Positions 43,618-52,709 are shown, counted from the first letter of the stretch. The stretch: DNA of 64,000 nt from Candidatus Poseidoniaceae archaeon (GCA_016777125.1 JADHSC010000001.1:109234-173233); one strand, 5' to 3'. The notes: generated by a model not told the origin, from the sequence alone. Translations and numbers: made by a program.

Positions 43618-44721
43618 CTAACGATTAAGTTGTAAAACAACCAAGAAGACAAGGTAGAATAAAGCCAAACAGGCGCCTTCCCAACGCTCAAATCTGTAAG
43701 TTCGTCGCATGAAAATTAAGGCGAGAAGCACTCCCAATACTGTAGCGGGGGCTATAATCTCCATTGTAAGTCCGTTATCTTTTTCGCTGATTGATAATGG
43801 ATGGATCATTGAAGCGATACCAATCGAGAGAAGAGGGTCTGTGATATTTGACCCAATCAACGTTCCAATCGCAACACCCTTGCTTCTCTTTGCGGCCATC
43901 AACGCGATTGTGAGTTCAGGTAGGGAAGTACCGATTCCAGAAACTGTCGTACCCACAACGGAGTGAGGTACGTTAAGTTCGAGTGCTAAATGACAGGCCT
44001 TATCCACAAGGATGTTCGCAGCATATATTGCAAAACCAAGCCCTAGTATGATCATAATTGTATATGCTGCAGAACTCCAGTTTGATCCTTTGATTTCATA
44101 TTCGCCTGCTTCTTCAACTTCCTCAAGACGAATCGCTTCTCTTTTCATCAAAAGCCAGACAATATATGTCACGTACAACGTAGAGAGTATTGCTCCTTCC
44201 CAACGCTCTAATGTATCGTTTGTCCATACAAAAAAGATGAGTAAAAGCACCGATGAAAGCATGATTACTCCGTCTCTATTTAGCCAAGAAGGACGGACTT
44301 TCACAGACTTCGTCATCACAACGATTCCTAAAATGAGGGTTATTTGAACCAGAACAGACCCCAGTATACTCCCTATCGCAAAATCTGCTGAGCCGGCGGT
44401 ATTATCAGCCGCATCAAGGGCTGCAGAACTTGTAACGAGAATTTCTGGAAGCGAGGTTCCGATTGAAACAATTGTCAAACCAATAACAATCTCAGCAATC
44501 CCTGCCCTTCGCGCTAACCCCTTTGCTCCTTCGATAAAGAAATCTGCACTGGTAACGAGCAGGCCAAGCGAAAGCAGAAGAATTAACCCCATGATGATCA
44601 TCGAATTATCCGTTGTCATGTACTCAGCCAGGAGTATACCAATGAACAAAGCGCCTGTAATCAGCATTGCATTGAAGTGAATAAGTTGGGGAATTCCCAT
44701 CAACTCATCCTTTTTCTCCAT
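43618..44721 (-). CDS. Na+/Ca2+ antiporter (CaCA family)
   Basis: A 367-residue membrane protein with about ten or eleven hydrophobic helices. It has the two inverted alpha-repeats of the cation/Ca2+ exchanger superfamily: IGLTIVSIGTSLPEILVTSSAA in the N-terminal half and VGTTVSGIGTSLPELTIALMAA in the C-terminal half. The GTSLPE Glu residues bind the cation. A charged cytoplasmic loop (MKREAIRLEEVEEAGEYE) lies between the halves. It probably extrudes Ca2+ using the marine Na+ gradient. It is divergent from the aquaporin gene, with about 84 bp between them. Confidence 0.9.
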   Translation of the reverse strand: MEKKDELMGIPQLIHFNAMLITGALFIGILLAEYMTTDNSMIIMGLILLLSLGLLVTSADFFIEGAKGLARRAGIAEIVIGLTIVSIGTSLPEILVTSSAALDAADNTAGSADFAIGSILGSVLVQITLILGIVVMTKSVKVRPSWLNRDGVIMLSSVLLLIFFVWTNDTLERWEGAILSTLYVTYIVWLLMKREAIRLEEVEEAGEYEIKGSNWSSAAYTIMIILGLGFAIYAANILVDKACHLALELNVPHSVVGTTVSGIGTSLPELTIALMAAKRSKGVAIGTLIGSNITDPLLSIGIASMIHPLSISEKDNGLTMEIIAPATVLGVLLALIFMRRTYRFERWEGACLALFYLVFLVVLQLNR

Positions 44722-44755
44722 ACTCTTGCCAACCCCTCATGGGCTTTCATGCTTC

Positions 44756-44799
44756 TGCCAATCTAATTAGATAATATCAAGTTCTTAATGGAATTGGCA
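44756..44799. promoter_or_regulatory. Spaced inverted repeat in exchanger/aquaporin divergent gap
   Basis: TGCCAAT (44756-44762) and its exact complement ATTGGCA (44793-44799) flank 30 bp of AT-rich sequence containing TATA-like AGATAATATC. This is the space between two divergent transporter genes. It could be a shared operator; with 7-bp arms, chance is possible. Confidence 0.25.
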
Positions 44800-44805
44800 T
44801 AATCG

Positions 44806-45414
44806 ATGTGGAAGCGAGGTGCAGTCGAGTTTGTCGGCACTTTCGCTATGGTTTTCATTGGCTGCGGTAGTGTTGCAATGGAACGCTCATCTCTTGAAAT
44901 TTCTCTTGCATTTGGCCTCAGTGTTGGCCTTGTAATATTATCTCTAGGGCGATACTCTGGTGCCCATATTAATCCCGCAGTATCTATTGCTTTCTGGAGA
45001 AGAGGTGATCTTTCAAACAAAGATACCCTTTCTCATCTTATTGGCCAATTATGTGGAGGCGTTCTAGCAGGAGGGGTTCTAAGTGGAGCGGGACCTACCA
45101 TAAGGAATACCTCTTGGTTCAGTTTGATAGTGATTGAGATTGGAATAACATTCTTGCTCATGGCTTCAATTCTTCTCATTATACGAAAAACAGACAATTG
45201 GCTCCCTATTGCATTCGTCGTGGGTGCAACAGTAGCAGTATTGGCATTCATTTTTGGAGCATATACTGGAGCAAGTATGAATCCAGCACGTACATTCGGT
45301 CCAAATTTATTTTCTGGTGATGTTGAAATAATTCCAATTTATTGGTTGACAACAACACTTGGCGCTTGTCTTGCTGTTTGGCTTGAAGCCCTTATCCCAT
45401 CAAAGACTGAATAA
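44806..45414 (+). CDS. Aquaporin (MIP family channel)
   Basis: A 202-residue membrane channel with six helices and both half-helix NPA motifs: SGAHINPAVSIAF and TGASMNPARTFGPNLF. The Arg of the selectivity filter follows the second NPA. GTFAMVFIGCGSV in helix 1 is typical. The length and TFGP after NPAR fit a water-type aquaporin (AqpZ/AqpM-like) rather than a glycerol facilitator, but the filter residues were not aligned. Its end overlaps the convergent 2-oxoacid dehydrogenase gene by 23 bp. Confidence 0.93.
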   Translation: MWKRGAVEFVGTFAMVFIGCGSVAMERSSLEISLAFGLSVGLVILSLGRYSGAHINPAVSIAFWRRGDLSNKDTLSHLIGQLCGGVLAGGVLSGAGPTIRNTSWFSLIVIEIGITFLLMASILLIIRKTDNWLPIAFVVGATVAVLAFIFGAYTGASMNPARTFGPNLFSGDVEIIPIYWLTTTLGACLAVWLEALIPSKTE

Positions 45415-47977
45415 CCTTAATCACGTGATCAATCGAAGGGATTGTGTGATCTTCCAAAGGTGGAGAGAACGGTACAGGAGTGTCTAAAGCACCGATAACG
45501 ACTGGTTGTGCTTCCAGTTGATAGAACGTAGATTCAAGGATTTGAGACTGGATTGTGTGACCCAAACCACCATGCCATTGTCCTTCTTGAAGGACAACAA
45601 GTCTTCCCGTTTTCTGAACTGATGCTATACACGTTTCTTTGTCAAATGGAATAATTGTTCGAAGATCGATCACTTCTAATTCAATTCCATCAGAAGCCAA
45701 GTTCTCTGCAACTTGTTTTGCAATGTGAACCATTGCCCCCCATGTAACGAGCGTTAAATCTGTACCTCCTCGTATGATTGAGGCTTTACCTATTGAGTGT
45801 CGTTGTCCGTTTTCAATGGATTCATGAACTGATGTCGTGTCAACTTTTTGATTGATATTCTGGCCCCATCCAGTAAGACCTCCTCGAAGACCATACAATC
45901 CAATATGTTCCAAAAACAGAACTGGGTCCTCGAGATGTGCGGCTTCCACGAGTAATTCGTAAGCTGCTTGTGGAGTCGCTGGTGCGAGTACGACAAAGCC
46001 TGGGTCATTCGCAAACCATGATTCGATCATATTTGCATGGAAAGGACCTGAACGAGTGCGGGCACCAAGAGGGATTCGAACTGTCATTGGACAATCAGCG
46101 CCCCAGCGCCAGCGAAGCATTGCTGCATTGTTGATCAATGCATTAAATCCGAGCGCTGCAAAGCCTCCAAATTGAATTTCAACCATTGGACGCATGCCAG
46201 ATAGAGCGGCTCCCACACCAGTGTGAACGATCATTGCTTCGCAAAGAGGCATGTCGACGAGTTTCTCTTGATGACCAGCATTCTTGAGAGCCATATTCAT
46301 CCCAAAAGCTCCGGCAACTTCCATGTCTTCTCCGATGAACACACAATCATCGCCATATCGATTTGCAATATCGACCATTGCTTGTTGGATTGCTCGAGCA
46401 TAGGTCCAGCCCCCAGATTCGACGTATTCAATCGGTTCAACATCTGAATTTAGTTCAACCACTGAAGGCGAAGTAAGGGTATCGATTTGATCTTGATGTG
46501 TTCTTGCATCGTGAATCGTAGTAACGCCTTTGGTTACAGTTTCAGGTTCTGGCCAGGCCATTTCCTCTACATCTGAACGCGCATTGTCAACACGAAGTTG
46601 TTCCTCTTTTTCCATTCCTTCAAGTTCGCTTTCTTCAACGCCCAAGGTGAGTAAGAGTTCTCTGTGAGTTGGCAGAGGATCCTTTGCAGCCCAATACTCA
46701 AGCAAAGCCCTGTCTACGTATCCCGGTGGTGTTCCTGTTTCAGAACCAAGATACAGGTCGTCATGATGATGAGCATGGCCGCAACCTCGCATTGTCTCAA
46801 CGTGAACCATTGTTGGACCACCGCCTTCCATACTGAATTCACGCGCTGTAGCGACACTCGCGTGCCATGCAGCAGGATCAGAACCATCGATTGTCCAAGC
46901 AGGGAAGCCCATAGCAACCGCCTTATCCGCCCAAAGTTCAACACCAGATTGATTTGCGGGAGGCGTATCTAATGCAATTTGATTGTTCTGAAGAACGTAA
47001 CAGATTGGCAGACCACGAGCACCTGCAAGATTCAATGATTCCCAATATTCTCCTGATGAGGAGGCACCTTCACCAATGCAAGCAACATGGAAACGATCCA
47101 GTTCTTGTTTCCAAGCTGCAAAAGCAAGTCCCGTCATTGTCGCACTAGCAATAGGCAAAGGGGCAGTCGGTGGTAAAACTCCAACATGCCATGCACCTAT
47201 GTGCAAATCTCGGCCACCTGCTCCTTCATGTCCACCATTTTGATTGGAATCTGCTTTCCCCATTTGGGCAGCCATGACATCGACAACAGTGTCACCCATT
47301 GCGAGGGCAAGACCGACGTCACGAATCATTGGAGCAACAAGGTCTCCATCATATCCGTTACCGGGTGTGTGATCTTTATTCGGTTCATCTGTCTTGTTCA
47401 GAGCGGTTGCAATTGCAACAACTCCTTCTTGCCATGTTGAACGGAATCCTTTGCCTCCGAATCGAGAACCATCTGGAGTTTCCATTCCAGTGAAGAAAAC
47501 GTCCTTGAGGTGAGCATCCATTGCACGTGTTCGGGTCATCATACGTTGCCATTCCATTCGATTCTCCATGGAAGTCGACATGTAATGAGCCAAACGACGA
47601 AAACAAAGGCGTATATCGATTATGATATGATTTAAACGGCGATCAAGATGCTCATTTATGCTTCGTCGAGGCATTACTTCATCATCCAAGATAGGCTTGA
47701 TTTTGAGTTCGTTTTGAGCTCCAAATCCTTTTTTGAAAGCCTTCACAAAGCGCTCAGAGAAAGAATGCCATGATTCTCCATCAAAGGATTGCTGACCATC
47801 AACATGGAGATGATCCCAGACGTTTGCAGCAAGGAAAACATGACCTTCATGACGTTCAGCAAAGAAGCGCATCACCTCTGCACGAGCAGCGTCGATGAGC
47901 AATGGTTGTGTGAAAACACGTGCTGATTTAGGAACCCAATCAGTACCATAAATTGTTGGAAGTGTTCCTTGTGACAT
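45392..47977 (-). CDS. 2-oxoacid dehydrogenase E1, fused alpha and beta subunits
   Basis: An 861-residue protein from the ATG at 47977 (MSQGTLPTIYG). After about 170 residues of unusual N-terminal sequence, the E1-alpha part has the thiamine diphosphate motif ACIGEGASSSGEYWESLNLA ending near VLQNNQIALDTP. The E1-beta part begins near residue 525 (TYARAIQQAMVDIANRYGDD, then VFIGEDM) and holds MVEIQFGGFAALGFNALINN and a C-terminal transketolase domain (QKTGRLVVLQEGQWHGG). This fits a branched-chain 2-oxoacid (BkdAB-like) dehydrogenase; pyruvate cannot be excluded. No E2 or E3 gene is in the window. Confidence 0.88.
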   Translation of the reverse strand: MSQGTLPTIYGTDWVPKSARVFTQPLLIDAARAEVMRFFAERHEGHVFLAANVWDHLHVDGQQSFDGESWHSFSERFVKAFKKGFGAQNELKIKPILDDEVMPRRSINEHLDRRLNHIIIDIRLCFRRLAHYMSTSMENRMEWQRMMTRTRAMDAHLKDVFFTGMETPDGSRFGGKGFRSTWQEGVVAIATALNKTDEPNKDHTPGNGYDGDLVAPMIRDVGLALAMGDTVVDVMAAQMGKADSNQNGGHEGAGGRDLHIGAWHVGVLPPTAPLPIASATMTGLAFAAWKQELDRFHVACIGEGASSSGEYWESLNLAGARGLPICYVLQNNQIALDTPPANQSGVELWADKAVAMGFPAWTIDGSDPAAWHASVATAREFSMEGGGPTMVHVETMRGCGHAHHHDDLYLGSETGTPPGYVDRALLEYWAAKDPLPTHRELLLTLGVEESELEGMEKEEQLRVDNARSDVEEMAWPEPETVTKGVTTIHDARTHQDQIDTLTSPSVVELNSDVEPIEYVESGGWTYARAIQQAMVDIANRYGDDCVFIGEDMEVAGAFGMNMALKNAGHQEKLVDMPLCEAMIVHTGVGAALSGMRPMVEIQFGGFAALGFNALINNAAMLRWRWGADCPMTVRIPLGARTRSGPFHANMIESWFANDPGFVVLAPATPQAAYELLVEAAHLEDPVLFLEHIGLYGLRGGLTGWGQNINQKVDTTSVHESIENGQRHSIGKASIIRGGTDLTLVTWGAMVHIAKQVAENLASDGIELEVIDLRTIIPFDKETCIASVQKTGRLVVLQEGQWHGGLGHTIQSQILESTFYQLEAQPVVIGALDTPVPFSPPLEDHTIPSIDHVIKVIQSLMG

Positions 47978-48050
47978 ACCCCGCCCCCGTCTCTGCGAAG
48001 GTCGCCTAAGTTTCAATGCTATGGATTGACTCCATATTCAGAAAAAGGAA

Positions 48051-48839
48051 TTATTCTTCTTCACCAATGGATTCTCTAAGAACTCGAATAGAGGTCCTGG
48101 TAACAATTACAGTTACGATTACAGTTGCAACTATGCCAAGCAAGAGCATGAACAAGCCGAGTGGAGAATTGGCCAATCCACCCATCCCAGACTGGCTTAA
48201 AGCAATTGAACCAAGCGCGTGTCCGTAATATGCATAAATCAAGCAATAGATGAGACTGGACGTGTTTGAAAGCAAAAACACTCGTAACGAAACCGGAGTT
48301 GCCGACATGATGTAATTGAGCCATTCATCAGGAAGTATTGGCGACAAGCGAACGAGTACTGATATTTTCATCGCGTCTTGATCGAGAGCTTTCTCGATAT
48401 TCTGCATTCGTACATCGTTCTGAATTGAGGCTTGAATCGATTCGCGAAACATCCACCGACCCAAAACGAAAGCGATGAGGCCCCCTATCATCGAGGCAAC
48501 AAAGTTAACCAATACTGCTATCCAAAACGGAAAAAGGGCTCCTGCACCAATCTTTACGAACGGAGTAGGCAATAATAATACGATTGCTAATGACAGCATA
48601 ATGGTGAATAAGAACGGCCCCCAGAGACCAAATCCTTTGAACCATTCAATGATTTCAGAGGCGTCTTTAAACAAAAAATATCCTGCAATTGCGCAGATAA
48701 AAAGTACGACAAATCCAAACATAGCCCTCCATCTATAGAGATTTGGTTGTTGTTCTTTCATCTTCTGAAGATTTTTTTGCCCATCCATGAGATGGAGTTC
48801 GGATGGCTTCGGTAGTTGAATATCAGAACGCTTCTTCAT
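48051..48839 (-). CDS. VTT-domain (TVP38/TMEM64, DedA-superfamily) membrane protein
   Basis: A 262-residue protein. A soluble N-terminus of about 35 residues is followed by a TM helix (FGFVVLFICAIAGYFLF). The VTT domain follows with GPFLFTIMLSLAIVLLLPTPFVKIGAG, FVASMIGGLIAFVLGRWMF and the conserved RLSPILPDEWLNYIMSAT. A last TM helix and basic tail end the protein. VTT proteins are implicated in lipid scrambling and ion or lipid-carrier flipping; a specific role here is not evident. It lies between the E1 gene and the receiver-domain gene. Confidence 0.85.
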   Translation of the reverse strand: MKKRSDIQLPKPSELHLMDGQKNLQKMKEQQPNLYRWRAMFGFVVLFICAIAGYFLFKDASEIIEWFKGFGLWGPFLFTIMLSLAIVLLLPTPFVKIGAGALFPFWIAVLVNFVASMIGGLIAFVLGRWMFRESIQASIQNDVRMQNIEKALDQDAMKISVLVRLSPILPDEWLNYIMSATPVSLRVFLLSNTSSLIYCLIYAYYGHALGSIALSQSGMGGLANSPLGLFMLLLGIVATVIVTVIVTRTSIRVLRESIGEEE

Positions 48840-48845
48840 TCCAAT

Positions 48846-49871
48846 CTACTCCTCTTCTGACTCAGGAAGCGATGATAGAACGTCACCAAGCATTTCAGTT
48901 GCGTCTTCAATTCGAGTCATGAGGGTTGTATCAGAAACTGCACCAGGACGGCCTAAATCCCACATTAATTCATGAACCATTTCGGTTGTTAAGCGAGTCA
49001 TATTCAGAACCTGTGGATCGATACGCTCGAGCCCATCATGAGGAAGTATTGCCACCTTTTCTGGTGTTTCATCAAGGATATCATCCATTACAGCTTCAAT
49101 CTCAGAAGCAATATTCTCCGCTTGCGTCTCAAGAATAGATTCCATTCCACCAGTTGTGACAGTTTTTGATTGGTCACTGAGGTCACCAAGGGCTTTTTTC
49201 TTCTTTAGTTCTTCAAAGGAAGGACCTGCTCCTGCTTGTCCTCCGTCACCATCTTGAACCAAACGATTTAGAGCAATCCGTAGAATGTTGGAAAGATCAG
49301 TAGCCTCGAGGCCAGTATCAACTTCCATTCCATCCTCACCCATCTGAGTAAGAATTTCATTGATGAACGACTCATTGATTCGATCAGGTCCTACAAGGCC
49401 TTTGAGCATAGGAAGGGCCCAGCCACTTCCACCAGCCATCATTCCAACATCGAATGAACCTCCACCCCCTCCGACTTCGACATCTGCGGGCGGTGGAACG
49501 AATTGTTTTCGAGCGTGTTTCCATAACTGCTCGATTAATTTGCTCATATCAACTGGTTTTGCAATGACCTCATGGACACCTGCTTTTGCTGCAGTAAGCA
49601 AAAACTCACTCGAATTGCTTCTCGACAACATGACGATTCGACACTTGAATGCAAATTCAGGATCGCCCATCAATCGTTGAGATGCATCAATTGGATCTCC
49701 AGAACTCCAGTCCCCTTCGAGTAAGACAATTTCGGGCATTACAGCCAGTGCAGTTCCTTCTGCTTGGCGTAACGTACCGGCTCGTGTAACATCAAAGCCT
49801 TCTCGCTCAAGCGTGGATGCAAGGAGGGTCCTACGACCCTGATTCTCATCCGCAACGATGACTTTTGCCAT
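48846..49871 (-). CDS. Receiver-like domain protein with Glu at the phosphoacceptor site
   Basis: A 341-residue protein from the ATG at 49871. Residues about 1-118 form a CheY-like receiver: acidic pocket VADE, switch Ser in IVMLSRS, Lys105 in VIAKPVD. The expected phosphorylated Asp is Glu (EIVLLEGDW, residue 52). A Gly-rich linker (GGGGGSFDVG) leads to about 200 residues of helical, acidic sequence containing KKKKALGDLSDQ, with no DNA-binding motif. It is either constitutively active (Glu as phospho-mimic) or a pseudo-receiver for protein contacts. No histidine kinase gene is adjacent. Confidence 0.75.
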   Translation of the reverse strand: MAKVIVADENQGRRTLLASTLEREGFDVTRAGTLRQAEGTALAVMPEIVLLEGDWSSGDPIDASQRLMGDPEFAFKCRIVMLSRSNSSEFLLTAAKAGVHEVIAKPVDMSKLIEQLWKHARKQFVPPPADVEVGGGGGSFDVGMMAGGSGWALPMLKGLVGPDRINESFINEILTQMGEDGMEVDTGLEATDLSNILRIALNRLVQDGDGGQAGAGPSFEELKKKKALGDLSDQSKTVTTGGMESILETQAENIASEIEAVMDDILDETPEKVAILPHDGLERIDPQVLNMTRLTTEMVHELMWDLGRPGAVSDTTLMTRIEDATEMLGDVLSSLPESEEE

Positions 49872-49921
49872 GATGACCAACGAGGAACGAGAGGTTACGC
49901 TCTTTGAACCTCACCCTTGTT

Positions 49922-51076
49922 TTAGCCTCTTATGACATCTTCTGGGGCGATTTGACTCCATGCCATAATGCCCCCGTCTAAATTGTAAAGACGATTCGCG
50001 TCAATTCCTGCTTGAGTCAAAAACATGATTGCCATTTGTGAACGCATACCACTACGACAAATGACAACAATATCTCCCTCTTCTGGGACTTCTGATGAAT
50101 GAGACGCTATACCATCATGAACTGCATGAAGATCATACCTATTCAAGCGAATTTGATCGAGTTCTTCCGCACTACGTACATCGATAATGAACGGTTTCCA
50201 TCCTTCAGATTGTTTTGCCTTTACTGAAGCCACATCAATTGATTGCATCATGCCCCTTCCATTAGGAGACACTTCATCAATTTGTTTGTTTGACGGCATG
50301 CAATACAGCGGATCATCGAAGAGTTGCTGAACAACAGACAAATCCTCTATCTTCTGTCGATTATCTAAAGCATCAAAACGAAGCATACGAGTTGACATTT
50401 CAAGCGCATCGTACAAGAGTAATGAACCAATCAATTGAGTTTCTAATCCAAGAAGTAGTTTGACGACTTCTGTTGCTTGAATACCTCCAACAACTCCTGG
50501 AAGAACGCCAAACACTCCAGCATCTGCACAATTTTGTAACGCACCCGCAGGTGGTGCCTCGGGGAAAAGGTCTCGATAGCAACGGGATTGTTCAGTCGAG
50601 AAGACGGATACTTGACCCTCAAAACGATGAATCGAACCGTAAATCCACGGTATCGAAAGCAAATGGCAGGCATCATCAATGAGGTATCGTGTTGGAATAT
50701 TATCTGTTCCATCAACAACAACATCCCATCCTTGCAACACATCAAGAGCATTTTCTGGGTTAAGGCGATGGGAATAAATTTCAACCTCAATATTGGGATC
50801 CAATGCGAGCAATTTCGCCTTTGCTGAATCTACTTTCTTTGAGCCCACATCTTCAGTTCGGTGGATGATTTGACGTTGAAGATTTGAAACATCAACCACA
50901 TCATCATCGACAATACCAATCGTACCGATACCTGCTGCAGCCAAATAAAGGAGGACTGGACTTCCTAACCCTCCAGCCCCAATCACAAGAACGCGTGCAG
51001 CAGCTAGTTTTGCTTGACCTTCATAGCCAACATTGGGGAGAACGAGATGACGGGCATGACGTTCCATATCGACCAT
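49922..51076 (-). CDS. ThiF/MoeB-type adenylyltransferase fused to rhodanese
   Basis: A 384-residue protein from the ATG at 51076; ATG 51067 is also possible, and the track's start would overlap trxB. The E1-like domain shows RHARHLVLPNVGYEGQAKL, VLVIGAGGLGSPVLLYLAAAG, LQRQIIHRTEDVG and CADAGVFGVLPGVVGG. A C-terminal rhodanese domain follows with the active-site loop VVICRSGMRSQMA. It would adenylate and sulfurate a ubiquitin-like sulfur carrier (MoaD/ThiS/SAMP), as MOCS3/Uba4 does. The zinc-binding Cys pairs of MoeB look lost (CYRDLF instead of CxxC). Confidence 0.87.
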   Translation of the reverse strand: MVDMERHARHLVLPNVGYEGQAKLAAARVLVIGAGGLGSPVLLYLAAAGIGTIGIVDDDVVDVSNLQRQIIHRTEDVGSKKVDSAKAKLLALDPNIEVEIYSHRLNPENALDVLQGWDVVVDGTDNIPTRYLIDDACHLLSIPWIYGSIHRFEGQVSVFSTEQSRCYRDLFPEAPPAGALQNCADAGVFGVLPGVVGGIQATEVVKLLLGLETQLIGSLLLYDALEMSTRMLRFDALDNRQKIEDLSVVQQLFDDPLYCMPSNKQIDEVSPNGRGMMQSIDVASVKAKQSEGWKPFIIDVRSAEELDQIRLNRYDLHAVHDGIASHSSEVPEEGDIVVICRSGMRSQMAIMFLTQAGIDANRLYNLDGGIMAWSQIAPEDVIRG

Positions 51077-51116
51077 GGACAGCCCATGAGTACGTCTGTC
51101 AAATAGACATCGTTGT

Positions 51117-52136
51117 TCAATGGACGTTCTCTTCGAGCCACTTTTCAGCGTCCATGGCTGCTTGACAACCCATTCCGGCTGCTGTAATCGCTTGCTTGTA
51201 TCGGGTATCGACAACATCACCTGCCGCAAAGACACCAGGTACGTTTGTCATGGTATGTTCATGGTGAAGAATGTAGCCTTCATCATCAGTAGTAACCTGA
51301 CCACCAAGGAAGTCTGTTATTGGTGTGTGGCCAATTGCAATGAAAGCACCTGTTACTGCAATGTCTTCAGTAGATCCATCTCTTGGATCTTCTAGAACTG
51401 CTCCTGTAAGTCCTTTCTCATCACTGAGCCATTCCTTGACTTGTCTGAATGTTTTGATTTCGATCTTTGGATGATTTGCTGCTCGTTCATACATGATGGT
51501 TGATGCACGGAACACGTCTCTTCGGTGAACCAACGTGACCTTTGAAGCAAATCGTGTAAGGAAGGTTGCCTCCTCACATGCCGAATCGCCTCCACCAATG
51601 ACCATGACTTCCTCATCTCGGAAAAAGGCACCATCACATGTTGCACAAGTGGAAATGCCTCGACCTTTCTGTTCCGCTTCACCAGGTGCGTCAAGCCAGA
51701 TGGATTCTGCGCCAGTAGAGACGATGATTGAATGAGTAAGGAATTCTTCTCCTTCAACAGTGACCTTGTACGGGCGTGATGATAGATCTACACTTCCTAC
51801 GTTCTTATCCTGAACTTTGAGTCCAAAGCGTTCAGCTTGTTCTCGAAGTTGCATCATCATCTCAGGCCCTCCAATTCCTTCAGGATAGCCAGGGAAGTTC
51901 TCGATATCGCTCGTAAGCATAAGTTGTCCACCAGACATATATCCTGCAAACATAAGAGGCTCAAGCATGGCTCTTGCAGCGTACAATCCGGCAGTATATC
52001 CAGCAGGGCCGGACCCGATTATGACGAGGTTGTGGACTTCAGAAATCTGACTCACTTCCCGACCAACACCCCGACAGACTTGAACATTATCCATACAAAC
52101 TCTGGAATTATCCATGTTTAGTCTAATCGTTTTCAA
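51117..52136 (-). CDS. trxB: Thioredoxin reductase
   Basis: A flavoprotein of up to 339 residues. FAD motif VIIGSGPAGYTAGLYAARA, GGQLMLTSDIENFPGYPEGI, the redox-active CATCDGAFF, the NADPH motif VMVIGGGDSACEEATFLTRFASKVTLVHRR, and the C-terminal GVFAAGDVVDTRYKQAITAAGMG. It keeps thioredoxin-like proteins reduced. The first about 34 residues lie before the normal start of the family; ATGs at 52136, 52115 and 52094 are all in frame, and one of the later ones may be real. It is divergent from the DUF457-like gene only 40 bp away. Confidence 0.93.
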   Translation of the reverse strand: MKTIRLNMDNSRVCMDNVQVCRGVGREVSQISEVHNLVIIGSGPAGYTAGLYAARAMLEPLMFAGYMSGGQLMLTSDIENFPGYPEGIGGPEMMMQLREQAERFGLKVQDKNVGSVDLSSRPYKVTVEGEEFLTHSIIVSTGAESIWLDAPGEAEQKGRGISTCATCDGAFFRDEEVMVIGGGDSACEEATFLTRFASKVTLVHRRDVFRASTIMYERAANHPKIEIKTFRQVKEWLSDEKGLTGAVLEDPRDGSTEDIAVTGAFIAIGHTPITDFLGGQVTTDDEGYILHHEHTMTNVPGVFAAGDVVDTRYKQAITAAGMGCQAAMDAEKWLEENVH

Positions 52137-52175
52137 TAATCGAAGATTGATAAGCGAGGGGTTTGTGGTTCTGCT

Positions 52176-52709
52176 ATGGACGTCGTCTCACACTGGTTCA
52201 TGGGTTCTGGAGCGACCCATGGACGGACCAAGTTTTGGGTTGCTGGTGCAATGGGCGTCCTTCCCGATCTTCTCGTCTTTATTCCAAATACGTTCATTGT
52301 AGGGGATCGCCCAGAAATTGATGACAATACAGTTACTGCTGACTTAGGTTGGTATGCATGGGAAGCATATCAAGTCACACACAGCTTGGTTTGGATGACA
52401 ATTGGATTCCTGTTTACTTGGATCTTTTTTGAGAAGCGAGGCGTATCTCGTCGTTTGTTTACCAACGATTCACTGTCTGCCAGAGATGCTGCTATGTGGA
52501 TGTGGTTGCCTTGGCTTATTCATATCTTCAATGACATTCCAACACATACAGCAGCATTCTTTCCAACACCGTTCCTCGCCCCGTTTAGTGATGTTCACTT
52601 CGATGGATTACGATGGAGTACACCATGGGTCTGGTTTACCAATCTTACAATCATTATCGTGATTTGGGGCTCAATTTTCTACAGGAAAAAACGAATGAAT
52701 GCATCATAG
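52176..52709 (+). CDS. DUF457/YdjM-like membrane protein (metal-dependent hydrolase-like)
   Basis: A 177-residue membrane protein with about four hydrophobic helices. Conserved His/Asp pattern: MDVVSHWFMGSGATHGRTKF, GVLPDLLVFIPN, VTHSLVWMTIGF and HIFNDIPTHTAAFFP. This D-x-x-x-H, PDLD-like and HS arrangement is that of membrane-bound metal-dependent hydrolase-like (DUF457) proteins, whose activity is not well proven. Its 3' end overlaps the convergent lumazine synthase gene by 6 bp. Confidence 0.6.
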   Translation: MDVVSHWFMGSGATHGRTKFWVAGAMGVLPDLLVFIPNTFIVGDRPEIDDNTVTADLGWYAWEAYQVTHSLVWMTIGFLFTWIFFEKRGVSRRLFTNDSLSARDAAMWMWLPWLIHIFNDIPTHTAAFFPTPFLAPFSDVHFDGLRWSTPWVWFTNLTIIIVIWGSIFYRKKRMNAS

